A DNA stretch of 64,000 bases, from the NCBI RefSeq assembly GCF_000006565.2, contig NC_031472.1:2350227-2414226 (forward strand), written 5' to 3'. Position 1 is the stretch's first letter; each line of letters begins with the position of its first letter. The notes below the pieces were generated by a model. The model was not told where the DNA came from. It did no database searches and saw nothing but the letters and a program-made list of their open reading frames with translations. This DNA comes from Toxoplasma gondii ME49 (lineage: Eukaryota > Apicomplexa > Conoidasida > Eucoccidiorida > Sarcocystidae). This document shows positions 49,901 through 62,164 of the stretch, one piece after another. Made by a program: the position numbers and the translations under genes.

Positions 49901-52900
49901 CTCCTCGTCTGGAGAAGAAAGGCAACGCACCATAACCATCATTCTGAAGAAGACGGTGAAGACGAAGGACTCGGAGAAGCCGAGAAGCATTATACCCAGA
50001 AGAGTTGACGACGCCCCGTGGAATATTGGATTGCCCATAAGCACTAGGCTTTCAATGACTCTGACAATAAACAACAAACATACCAGCGAGAAAATGCATC
50101 CCGACATGAGGCGGTAGGGAGCGTGAATTTTTCCTTTTTCAAGAGTATACCACCCGATAGGTATTTGTAGAATTCAGACACTGCTTGTAGCGCTGTTTAG
50201 TTCCTGTGTTCCGACCGAGGAGAAACGCAGTGATGTTCTGGCTTCTAAGGAGAACGGACGAGAATGGGGTGTTTGAGGACAAGCCACCGACGAATAGGTT
50301 CATCCATAGAAAGGAGAAGTGGGACAAATCACAGATGGTCCACTTGGAAGGAAGGTGATAACGTGGAAATGAAGAGAAATATACCAGACAAAGAACCGAG
50401 GAGATGGGAAATGGCACCAGTGGGGCAGTGAAAGATGGCCGTTTGTTTTCCAGCTCTGCCCACAAAAGAACTGCTTCATTTCTCGGGGTGTTGTGATCCG
50501 TGGGCACCAGTCTTTTGACAGACTGGAATCCAAAGCAGCCACCAGGATACAAACAAACACGAGGATACAAACAAATACCAGGATACAAACAAACAGTATG
50601 CTCCCAATTGGTTGACACCGTGTAAGTAGCAAGATATCCATTTCAACTCACCGCTTTTCCCTTGTCTCGCCTTTGCAGTGCGTGAATGTATGACAAAGGT
50701 GGGCAGAGTAGTCGACGGCAAACCCGATACTAATGACCAGCGCAATCGTGGACACCATGTGGAGTTTTACCTAAGACAAAAGTGCAAGCGTTCACCATTA
50801 TTATTCCGGAAAGGTGTTCCAGTCGAAGAAAACGCTGCGGGGGCGGTTGGAAAACTTGGTTGACGTGCTCCAAATTGTGAAAAGCCGATCGCTGTTCTAG
50901 CGTTCATGCATGGTCAGGCAGTCGCCCTGTGGTTAGGTCACATTTCATTTGGAAAAAAGTATTTTTTCCCTCTCTTCTGATCACGTCGCTGTGCCCGAGT
51001 TGCCTGCGTGAAAACTTACCCGCCAGAAGTACATGAAGCCGAAAAGCGCGAGGTCAATGAGGCAGATCATGAGGATGACGAGGAAACCCGCAAGCGCCTC
51101 AGGAATCAAAACGAAGGCCACCTGGAACAAGTCGCGAAACAAACGCATGGTTGCTGTCTTTCAACGATACCCACTTGTTATGGTGTCACTCTGCCCAAAG
51201 CTGAGAACTCGCACAGCTAATCGCTGTAATTTTTGTGCAGTGTTGCCGGAAAAACCGGCGTTTACAAGGGTAGCTTGAGCGACTCCGCAACGTTTGTGTT
51301 TGCGTATTGGTAGAGAGAGATCTGGCGTAATAAATACATAGACACACTAAGATACTTTATTAAATTTGTAAGCAACCCCAAAGGTGCTGATGACAAATTT
51401 CGGACACGCATATAGGAGGATAGATGCGTTAATAGGCGGATAAGGTCACGCTTCGAGAAAGTGAGATGTTGCAGAGCAGGCGACGTTCCTGAGGAAGCCG
51501 CCGCAATTTATCTCTGAATGACAATCAGGCATAGATATAGTTCTCTAATTATATTGGTTTAACCGCTCTTGTAAGATGGATCGGAGACCATGACGTAGAG
51601 AAAACCGTCACTGTTGTGGTTTTAGATGTCATTCATCGCCGTCTTACAAGGAGCATCGCCAGACCAGCAGAGAGCATATTGATGAGCACGGAGCTAAGGA
51701 TGCCTAAATCGCTCTCATAAAAAATCATCATGTACGTATAGGCAATTGGGTAGATAGGTTCACTGGGCAACGCCCTTAGGTCGTCTCTAGTTGTTCCCCA
51801 GGCACTAGATGCCTTGTCTGTAAGCGAAACAGATGAGGATTTCTCATTGCTACTGGCGTATTCAACCTCTTCATTATTATCGCCCTCCGAAATCTCCACG
51901 AAGGCTTTGGCGGCCTCATCACAGTCGTTTCGAAGTTGCTGCATCCATGAGGCTCTTTCTTCGGAAGTCGCCATGTACTTGGGAAGAAGCCTCATGCGCC
52001 ACGTCTTCAGTTCCCGGCCTGTCCAAATGAAGTCAAATTTAAACTGACGGTAAGGAGACTTCGAGTGAACGAGCTGGTAGTATATTGTATCCTCAAACAC
52101 CTGAATTGAGCATGACATTCGATAAAGAATGTATGATGAGTCTTGACAGCCGTGGATTCGAAGTGCCGCCGCTGTAAGCAGACAGAGTAGTCCGTTTACG
52201 TCACTGTGCACGCTTCGTCATAATTTCCGTAGACACCATTATACCAAAATGAGGTTCTGCATGTTTCTTACGCCAATTACATTAACAGACACCACGCCCC
52301 ACTTCAAAGTATCTACGTCGTGTGTTGCGGACGAACGATTTCGCGAGGTCAACATCTTGAGAAATCGTGTGACAATGTGCTCTACCTCGTTGGCAACCCA
52401 GGGTTAACGAAAGGCGATCTATGAGTTTAGCACTACTCACAGTGAGACGCAGAAAGGTAATCGGCGGCAAAAAGGTCATCTGGTACCACCGGCCGCAACC
52501 TAGGTTCGGGTAAAGAGCTCTCCGCTCGATATATACATCTCTATATATGAGTGACGGAAAGCATTTATTCCCTTTCGCATGAATGGCTGTAACTGCATGC
52601 ATGAAACCGAGACTCGGCTACAGCTTGCAAAGGGTCCAGAAAACAGAAACGAATGACAAGGGAATTAAATAAATTCGCTTCCCATTTCGCCTTCTGTCTG
52701 ACCTGTTTATCGCCCATTCGTAGTTTTGCGCCGATCTGCGGATCATCGAGCATCGTAAGCAGAGGATTAACCAGGCGAGAGGTGGTCGGCCTCGATTCGA
52801 GTTTCTTATGAAACGCGCGTAGAGCGGCTTGAACCTTTGGATTCCACCATTCCGTTCGAATACTCATGTCATCGACGCTGTTGCCACCTGCTTTGTCGAT

Positions 52901-55900
52901 AGATGAGGACACCTTATCCCAGCTGTCTCCGAATTGGGTCGCCTGCGTCTCGCTTCTCTCTTTTGCCATTTCACCGTTTGTTCCCACTAGCCTACGCCCC
53001 CGTGTCTCTTCAGTTGTCCAAGTGTCAAGAGAGTATACCCGCTTTTCGGAGTTTGTTTTTGTTTCGACCGTATTTGCTTCAGGTATATTTCGATCTTCCA
53101 GCGGTACAGAAGAGTTGTCCTGCCCCTTCTTAGATTCAGTAGATAGGAATGAGGAGGCGTCCATCTGAGAAGCGTGTTCCGCCATGGTGGCGCCTCTAAG
53201 TGTGGGGGGTGACACGGACAACGAAGGCGAAATCTGTCCAGACACAGATGCTACTTTTTGTCTGGGACTGAGTTTTTCGCGGGAAGCTGCTTTCTGACTG
53301 GGCGTACCCAGTTCCCCCTTTATTTGAAGCTCAGGAGCGACTTGGGTGGGCGACTGAGTGTAATGTGCAATATCACCACGGTCATGGCCAGAATAGAAAG
53401 CTGCGTCGGCCGCGTCTGCGTTGGTGAAAGGTTGTAGAGGGTTATCTGCAATGAACAGCCGCCGAGGTGGCGCAGAAGAAGAGAGGGGACTGTCACCCGC
53501 AACACCATAGGAACTGTTGGAGTTTGCAGGTCTTTTCTTACGGTCTACAAAAAAGATGTCTGTCGGCTGATCGAATTTGTTGAAATAATGGGCAAAGTCA
53601 GCATCGAACCGTCGCATATATGAATTCCCTGGCGCCAGCTCCGACAACTCCAGTCCGAGTTCCAGTTTCGTGAATCCGTAGACGGACACGGCCGCTATCG
53701 CCACGAAAGCGACCACCACAGCGACCTGGGAAAAAAGTAGAAAAAGCATAGACGAATCACCACCGTGGAGGTCTCCAACTGGCCCAGAGGCAGGGTTAAA
53801 ACGTACGTACAGTACTTGAGAGAATTTGAACCGTTGTACAGTTTGACCGCTTCCTGATAGGTGGTTTGAATGATACGACAGCTTCTCGTCTTCCACCTTA
53901 TCCATTCTTTGCTGAGCTCAGCTGACGGCTTCTCTCCCCGCCTTTTTCCTTACCTTCACCGGGAACCACATGAGGAGTGGTCCATAGTAGCACAGGAAGA
54001 ATTCTCGCCACTTTCGGCCTACATTCCCTCTTGGTTCTTCATACAGCGCTTCACGTGCCAAATCGGGGGGCAGACCGCCGATTGTTGTGGCCAATTTCGG
54101 AACGGCAATCATGATGGCATCGTCCTTTCCTTCACGCGGTATGCGTCCTGAAACAAACGACTTAGTGTCTCTCCCAAGTCCGTTTTTTTCACCGTGTTTC
54201 GTTATGTCACCTCCAGCATATGCACCAGAGACACTGGGAAATTTCGTCTTTCGTGTCTCGCTGCCATCGACATTCTGACCCCAGTGGGAGGACGCAGATC
54301 CTGACGGGACCGTCGGCGGAAGTGGAGCAGTGGAAGTAGCAGAAGTACTTCGCGGGTTGGGGGCAGAACCCTGCCCTGAGTTAGCACTTCCACCGTTGAC
54401 GCTCATGGACTGGGAAGGCAGAGCCGACCGAAAAGACGCAGACGGTGAAGGAGGCGGTAGTAACGGGCGGTGAACTGTCAGACTGTTCACAGGGCAACGA
54501 CAAAAGACATTAGTGGTAAGGGAGAAGATGAGGTATGCATCACGCTCGGCTCTTCGGACCTCGCCCAACCCCAGCCCATGTGCATCTGTTTACTTATGAA
54601 TGTGTTAGAATCAAGCCCTTACAGGCGCTCTCATTATACCTTCTGCGAGCGACGTGCTGAGACATTACGCGGGGAGCAGTCTGAAGAGTGATGGAACCTT
54701 CTAGTGAGGGGTTTCAGAGTCTGGCTCTCTGTGTTCCACTACATGGGTGGTTATCCTTTGCTTTCTGCAGACGCTTTTCAGACAGTAGGGAAGCTCTTCG
54801 TTATCGGCTGAATGCCGTATCGCATGCACCGGGCTTTCAGTGCAGCCGCTTAACGGAGCTGGCAGATGCACTACAAAACCCGAGAATTAACGAAAAACTT
54901 TTATAACGCGTTCCACCTTTCTTCTTGGACTGATGGGTCTGAAGAGAAAAGTAACCCCAAAGAGGTTTGATTGGTTTAACTGATGTGTAATTGCCTCTAC
55001 TCTTACGCCTCTGCCAGACGCCGGATGAATCTGGTAGGTCCGTCGGGCCTCGCTTGTTCGGCTGTTCTGCCCCTTTCTCCGAGATCCCTTCGTTGACGTG
55101 TAGCCTTTCTGATGGCCTGTTCCTCGTAGAAGACATTCACCTTGTATGCAATGAGTTCCTCTTGACTCAGAGAGGCCATGCTTTCCACGATTTTTCTCTC
55201 CTCGTCTGTCATTTCGGCAAGCCGTTCCTGCGCCACCTTTTGACGATCAGAGATGTCGGGGAGACAGAAAGGACATACACGCGCGCATTCCTCTCGTCTA
55301 GCATCGATGCACAGGGTGGGGAAAAAGAACGTGAGGACAAAGACGTATCCCATAAAAAGGGCCATCGCCGAGTAAACACAGAAGTTCCTGATGGACATGT
55401 AGGCGCTAAAGGCGCCGACACCAAACGAGATAAGGTTGGTAAGCGTAGTGATACTGATTCCAAGTCCTGAAATACGGAGAGCCTGGATGCAACGTTCTTC
55501 CGGGTCGTGAATTGTGTAGCTTACGCAGTAGCAATTCATGACGACAAACATGTCGTCGACTCCAATACCGAGCACTAGAAAAGGACAAATTAGTACAGTC
55601 GGCACCATAGGCATTCCCATGTACGCGACAATGCCCATGCCGGCCCCAAGTCCCATGAAGGCTGCACCAAACCCCATTAAGGCGGAAAATAGCTTGTTAC
55701 GATATAGATCACAGGAGAAGTTGAGGGCTGTCGAATATGTAGCCAGAATGAAAAATGTGAAGACGACGTAGACGACGTCCTTTGATTCAGATGTTGACGC
55801 TCTTAACTCGTCGTCGCGAGATCGAAACGCTTGGAAAGAGACCTCAAGGTCTCCAAACGACTGGTTATCCTTCATGATCTGGATGAACAGCCGCTCCCAC

Positions 55901-56943
55901 ATCATATTTCGTCCCTCGAACTGAGATCGGCCATCGGCGTCGTACTGAAGCATGGCGGCCTGTGCTTTGGTTATACAGTCGATGTCAACCATAGCAAAAC
56001 CAGGCTGATCAGGAAGGGGCCTGATGCGAGAGGAAGGAAGCAGTCGCTGCGCTAGTTCGAGTGGCATTTGCCTCCAGCATTGCTCTTTGGTGATGCCGCC
56101 AAGGAAGTATTCCGGAATGAACCCCACTTGCTTTGTGTTGTACACCGTTCCATCGAAAACCCAAACTTCTGGTTCACCTGGAAGGAAGCCCATCTGTCGC
56201 AGTTCATGTAGACCGAACTTCAACACAGAATCGATTGCACATTCACCAAAAGGGTTCATCAAGCAAATATCTTCAAATGTCATGTAACCTCGGTCGTCCA
56301 TACCCGTAGAGCTGTGCGACCCGCGAGGGTGTCTGCTGTTGTTGCTCAGTGTACCACTATTGAGCGCATCGTCGCTTGCGTGTCCGGCAGAGCGGTTACT
56401 TTCTTGCACGGCCTTCTCTGTCTCTTGCTTTCCTTCTGACTGTGAAAAAATGTTATCATTTTGGTCTCCAAACGTTCGAGGGATCACAAGCTTGCGGCTT
56501 CCTACCGGGTCAACTTCACGACCTCGAATGATCGCGTCCAAATGCTGGATGGCTTCGAGGTACTTCCAAGTCAGAATATTTGACCCTTCGACTTTATGTT
56601 TAAGAATAACGACACTCTTCCGACCCAGCACATCTCCAAAATATGACGTGTGCAGTGTTCCATCATCTCTGGCCCTCGAGTAAGGAAGGGAGTACAATTT
56701 CTCCGCGCCATCGATCCAGACGGGTGTTGGGGGCAGGAGTCCAGACGCCATTGCCACGCAGAGAACGAGAGATGCAAGCATCACATGGTACGGGTAGCGG
56801 TAACAGATGCGAGCCCATTTTCCGAATCCCTCGCCGATAGCAGCAACAATTGACTCTTTCTGAACCAGAAGTTCCTGGCAGAAAGCGAGGTAGCGGCGGG
56901 TGAGCCGCTGCCACCACCTCAAACCCACCCCCTCCCTCCCCAT
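46942..56943 (-). CDS. Patched-family (sterol-sensing domain, RND-type) membrane transporter
   Basis: Exons: 56943-55007, 54482-53954, 53725-52703, 52171-51648, 51157-51020, 50770-50652, 50060-49931 and 49530-46942. All phases match except one unresolved step between 52703 and 52171, where a small exon is missing. The total is about 2,330 residues or more. Exon 1 gives TM1 (YHVMLASLVLCVAMASGLL), a luminal loop, and a sterol-sensing-like block of five helices with GIGVDDMFVV. Exon 3 opens with TM7 (VAVVVAFVAIAAVSVYGF). Later exons give TM8-12, including GFAVDYSAHLCH and FGASHGMLLLPVILSWIGP. The acidic GxxxD motifs in TM4 and TM10 are those of RND/Patched/NPC1 transporters, which move lipids or sterols using an ion gradient. 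A ~840-residue Ser/Thr-rich tail without membrane segments follows TM12. Family assignment is firm; substrate and location are unknown. Confidence 0.85.
50544..50597. repeat. 18-bp tandem repeat x3 in a Patched intron
   Basis: Three near-perfect 18-base units beginning AGGATACAAACAAA (50544, 50562, 50580). They lie in the intron 50061-50651. The open frame across them is not coding. Confidence 0.85.
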
Positions 56944-57267
56944 GGTTCTTTCTTGCGTGCGCTTTGGCTCAAAGGCGCCTTCCTTCTATCACCAGAAAAG
57001 CAAACGAAGATAGAGGCCTCCTGCCAGAGAGAAGACGAAGGGAAACAGTTGCGGAATCGCAGAAGCAGGGGCATGTACTCGGGCAAACTAAGACATGAAT
57101 CAACAGGATGAGACAGACAGAAGCAGAGGCGAGTCCATTTGTCCCCCGTTGCGCCACATGATGAGTACGAATGGTAGCCTAAATGACACTTTATGTCATA
57201 GAACAGAGAGAGCTTGCATCATGATTTTGTCGATAAAACGTAGGTAGCCTTTTGTTCCCTAATATAC
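56008..57267. repeat. Left copy of a 1.26-kb near-identical duplication
   Basis: Matches 57368-58627 at a constant offset of 1,360. It contains the 5' part of Patched exon 1 plus about 320 bases upstream of the ATG. The only differences I found are in its last ~70 bases: one substitution near 57207 and two compensating single-base indels near 57241-57258. It ends directly at the N gap. Confidence 0.95.
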
Positions 57268-57367
57268 NNNNNNNNNNNNNNNNNNNNNNNNNNNNNNNNN
57301 NNNNNNNNNNNNNNNNNNNNNNNNNNNNNNNNNNNNNNNNNNNNNNNNNNNNNNNNNNNNNNNNNNN
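57268..57367. other. 100-N assembly gap
   Basis: Exactly 100 unknown bases, the usual placeholder for a gap of unknown size between scaffolded contigs. Confidence 0.98.
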
Positions 57368-58303
57368 ATCAGGAAGGGGCCTGATGCGAGAGGAAGGAAG
57401 CAGTCGCTGCGCTAGTTCGAGTGGCATTTGCCTCCAGCATTGCTCTTTGGTGATGCCGCCAAGGAAGTATTCCGGAATGAACCCCACTTGCTTTGTGTTG
57501 TACACCGTTCCATCGAAAACCCAAACTTCTGGTTCACCTGGAAGGAAGCCCATCTGTCGCAGTTCATGTAGACCGAACTTCAACACAGAATCGATTGCAC
57601 ATTCACCAAAAGGGTTCATCAAGCAAATATCTTCAAATGTCATGTAACCTCGGTCGTCCATACCCGTAGAGCTGTGCGACCCGCGAGGGTGTCTGCTGTT
57701 GTTGCTCAGTGTACCACTATTGAGCGCATCGTCGCTTGCGTGTCCGGCAGAGCGGTTACTTTCTTGCACGGCCTTCTCTGTCTCTTGCTTTCCTTCTGAC
57801 TGTGAAAAAATGTTATCATTTTGGTCTCCAAACGTTCGAGGGATCACAAGCTTGCGGCTTCCTACCGGGTCAACTTCACGACCTCGAATGATCGCGTCCA
57901 AATGCTGGATGGCTTCGAGGTACTTCCAAGTCAGAATATTTGACCCTTCGACTTTATGTTTAAGAATAACGACACTCTTCCGACCCAGCACATCTCCAAA
58001 ATATGACGTGTGCAGTGTTCCATCATCTCTGGCCCTCGAGTAAGGAAGGGAGTACAATTTCTCCGCGCCATCGATCCAGACGGGTGTTGGGGGCAGGAGT
58101 CCAGACGCCATTGCCACGCAGAGAACGAGAGATGCAAGCATCACATGGTACGGGTAGCGGTAACAGATGCGAGCCCATTTTCCGAATCCCTCGCCGATAG
58201 CAGCAACAATTGACTCTTTCTGAACCAGAAGTTCCTGGCAGAAAGCGAGGTAGCGGCGGGTGAGCCGCTGCCACCACCTCAAACCCACCCCCTCCCTCCC
58301 CAT
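57368..58303 (-). pseudogene. Duplicate 5' fragment of the Patched gene, likely assembly artefact
   Basis: Reads the same protein as the first ~312 residues of the Patched gene at 56943, starting MGREGVGLRWWQRL at ATG 58303. The coding match is perfect as far as I compared, up to the N gap. It has no exon downstream of the gap other than those of the complete copy. It should not be counted as a second transporter gene unless read data show a true tandem duplication. Confidence 0.85.
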
Positions 58304-58627
58304 GGTTCTTTCTTGCGTGCGCTTTGGCTCAAAGGCGCCTTCCTTCTATCACCAGAAAAGCAAACGAAGATAGAGGCCTCCTGCCAGAGAGAAGACGAAG
58401 GGAAACAGTTGCGGAATCGCAGAAGCAGGGGCATGTACTCGGGCAAACTAAGACATGAATCAACAGGATGAGACAGACAGAAGCAGAGGCGAGTCCATTT
58501 GTCCCCCGTTGCGCCACATGATGAGTACGAATGGTAGCCTAAATGACACTTTATGTCATAGAACAGGGAGAGCTTGCATCATGATTTTGTCGATAAAACG
58601 TGGTAGCCTTTTGTTTCCCTAATATAC
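57368..58627. repeat. Right copy of the 1.26-kb duplication
   Basis: Starts immediately after the N gap and repeats 56008-57267. It then continues into unique sequence at 58628. This geometry, with the end of one contig equal to the start of the next, is what an unmerged overlap produces. Confidence 0.95.
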
Positions 58628-61600
58628 GTTACCTCCGCGCGTTACCTAATGCCGTCCCTTACGGTACTTGGCGGGAAGGCTGGATGCTACCGTGCAAGAC
58701 CAGACTGGAAGACGTGGATTGTGGTTGACTCTAAGCCTATAACGCCCAGAGACGGGAACAGCGCTTATGTAAGGGTATGTCAGCATACAGCATATGCCTG
58801 TATAGAGCGGTACAAAATTGGTAAAACCTGTCCGCGCACATCTAACCAGATCAGACTCTAAATGCGACAAAACAAATCAGCTGGATGAAGACGACGCGTT
58901 GGGAGAAGGTAGTCACATGATCCAGAAAGGGGAGCTACCTTCTTGCTGCTTGTCGAAAACAGAGGTAAAGATGCTGCACACTGTCCCACTCCAGCATCTA
59001 GTATATGTCCTTCCACCACCGAAGTATCGGTCCAACGACAGAAGACAGATACTCTGCACTCTATATTACGGAAACAGAAAGCCCCGAAAACTGGTGACAG
59101 ATCCTTGTTCCGCGTCCTGGGTACTCACATCTGCCGAAAGGGGGTCTTTTCCCTTTAGCTGCGATTGAAAGCTGGTTAACAGGACGAGGAATCCGGCGCG
59201 TCGAATTCTCGAGGTGTGAATAGCATTATACTGTCGATAATGTGAAAAACTGATCCTTGACCACCAAGAGAAAATCAACAAAAGGACGGTTGAGGAGCTT
59301 CAGCACCTTCACAACTAATCGAAAGCACTTCATGGTCCATGGATCTGCCGAGCGGGGGAGTGCTACTAGAGCAGATCCACTCGCGACCTTTATGAGTGCA
59401 GGTGCTATTCTTTGGTACAAATGGAGACGCTTGGCAGAGACGTTAGTGGGCGTCAGCGCAAAGGCATTTTTTAACTACGATGCAGAGAGGGATCTTTAGA
59501 CCTGGTCGAAAGGAGAAACGTGATATCAACTGGTTGATGTTTCCACGAATGATCACCTTCACGGTGTTCAGGTGAGGACATGCAAGACTCAGTTAAGAGG
59601 GAAAACTCCGTACCCAGGGACGAATTTCCAAATCGAGGACAACGTGTCCTTTCTCCAGTCCCTCGCAAATTCGCGGAAAAAAGTCGACGGAGAGATGTTG
59701 ATTTCAGCGGAAAACGGAACCAAAAAAGATAGCCTTTCGCGTTCCGAACCATACATACGCAGCAAGGTACTGGGCCAGGTTGTTGCCTCAACCTTACAAA
59801 TGATCGCCGACAGAATTTTGTTTCCCCGGACAAACTGTAGACAAGTAACTGCCCCGAGAAGCAGCTGACGCCTGATACAGTCAGGTGTCAGCGAGGCTCA
59901 AGAGGAAAAAGAAAAAACTCGCATTTTGCGACAAAAATTACTCGGAAAAAGTCTACAAGCGAAGAGTTCCATCTAATAGACCTTTCTACTCGAATTCATG
60001 CTGGCAGGTCTCGGGTGGTTATCCTGAATCCTTCTACAAAGCACACACACGCTCAGCGTCAGCACTATTGCTTCTCTTTGAGGAATAAAAACCTTTTGTA
60101 TCGTCCCCCAAAAGAAAAGGATCGAAGGGTAGAACAGGACTGTCTAGAAGGTTCCTTTTCTACCTTACATTACTTGAGATTAGCGTGGACGCTCTGGACG
60201 TGCCGTCGAGTTGCCATCAGCCCAAGCGTGGACCGAAAACAGGTATCGGGTATCAGAGCGTGTGCCTCCTCCCTTTTTGTACACCTCACTGCATGTTCAA
60301 AAACTATCGTCTGATCAGGTGAGCTGCACGGTGTCAATATCACCGCAGTGCCGACTTTTGCGGAGGCGATTGACGGCCGGAGGGGCACATACATGCCACT
60401 TGTTTTTTCGCACGGTTCGCTGAACAGAACCTTTCTGGACAACTGAATGCGGGTCACACGGCATTGAAAATCGCTTGAAAACGGCCCTCGCTGGGAACTC
60501 GATCCTGGTTTCTTTTGAGAGGGACAGGATTGAGATGCAGAGATATGCACGAGCGGCAACACAAACAATGGTACCATTGCTAACAGTAGAAGTGATAGAA
60601 GGGCCACAGAGGATCAATTTCTCGCACTTCTTCTTTTCACTCAACAGTCTCGCGTACGTAAACCGTAATCACAGCTATTGGCTTCCTAATGTTAACAAGA
60701 CGATGCCGTGTTTCCGTTTCCGTTCTCATCACCTGACCGTGCTCCTCGCGGATGCTATAGATCCTCAAGAGAAGAAAAACCGTTGGCGGCATTTTGCTTG
60801 AGCTCAGAGCAACTGTCATTTCAGCCTAACGGGGCGTTGATTTATCACCGTAGTGTAGTGGAAGGCTAGTGATAAAAAACTCTAGATGTCGGTCGCAAGA
60901 CAGGTGGCGGGATGGAAAGAGTCTCTCCGCTTCTCATTTTCGTGATGCTCAATCACGCGATTACCAGTGATACACATCGGCAGCAGCAGCTGCATCATAG
61001 GAACTTCGATACGGTTGGTGCTATGGTGCCGGACATTAGTCACGTGCATGTAGTGTGTTGGCATTTCGCTCTGAGCCTTCGCTAGTTAGCACCATTAGCA
61101 GCTTGAAGCGTGTAACAGCTTTACCGCACAAAGATCGTGTACTTGATGGTTTTTGACATTGTGGTGTTCCGCTCTGTCCAAGGTGACTCAAAAAGTTGAG
61201 CGCCCACCGGAGCACTCTCATCAGCGGTATCGTGCTCACCAACAGTGCCACGGACACTGTTCGACATTTAGGCGGTCTACTCTTCCGCTCGAGAAACCGT
61301 TCCACACAGTAACATCGGGACCGCGCATCTAGTTGTGCACACCAGCATGTCTGTCGACTTCCCTACCCAAATACCGTCGACGAACCCCCGTCGTAACGTA
61401 GGCATTGCGCTGTGCTTCCACCCACCCAGCATCACCCTGACAAGTGCTTTTCGTAGATACACTTTAACTGCAGACGTAGTAAGTCAAAACGGGCATGTAG
61501 CTGCAAACATCATTTGCTCCCAACGTGCATACAGTTCGTGATATACACTCACCACCTACTATGTCCGCATAAAGGCAATTTGTTGACTTTTCTGTATGAT

Positions 61601-62164
61601 ACGCAATACGTTTCCACCACGGATATCCACGTGTAGTGGCGCAAGCCTCGCTTTGTACGTCTTTTTTCTTTAGGCCACAGTCGTCCCATCTTCACCACTC
61701 TCTCTCGTCGTCAAAGTTCATCTCAAGGGAGGTAGACATACATCGTCCTGCGTGAAAAAGACATACGCCGACAAACGACGCAGGATTAACTTCGTCTCTC
61801 CTACGTGACCGACAAATCAAGTGTCCGGTCACTGTCCTGCTGCTTTCGGATGCATTGTGCAGGTTTCATCGAGAAGACGGCTTGCCATGACGATAGTTCC
61901 TTCCGCAATCTTGCGTTTCCAAAGATAAGTGTTTGTAGCAGCACGCATCTGTAATCACAGTTTTACGATACATCAAGCTTGGTGCTAATGTCTTCCATTT
62001 GACGATGAGAAGTTTGTCTTCCATGACCTACATGGTCATTCGTTTCTTGCCGTTACGCATTTAGAGATATTTGCTCAGCGCTCGTAACCTTTTTGCTTCT
62101 TCTGCATTCGTCTTTTGATGCAAATAGTTGTTTCTGACTCAGGATCTGTATGTACGCCGTCCAC
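58628..62164. other. Intergenic region between cullin and Patched genes
   Basis: About 3.5 kb in which all open frames are under about 145 codons and none shows a domain. It should include the Patched promoter near its left end. At its right end it should hold the last exon and 3' UTR of the cullin gene, since the coding exon ending at 62165 runs into a GTAAGT donor. A possible next acceptor is TTACAG at about 61951-61956 on the minus strand. Confidence 0.5.

Noticed and set aside
57191..58303. A second, truncated Patched gene
   Set aside because: It runs through the N gap and is an exact repeat of the first gene's start, best explained as unmerged contigs.
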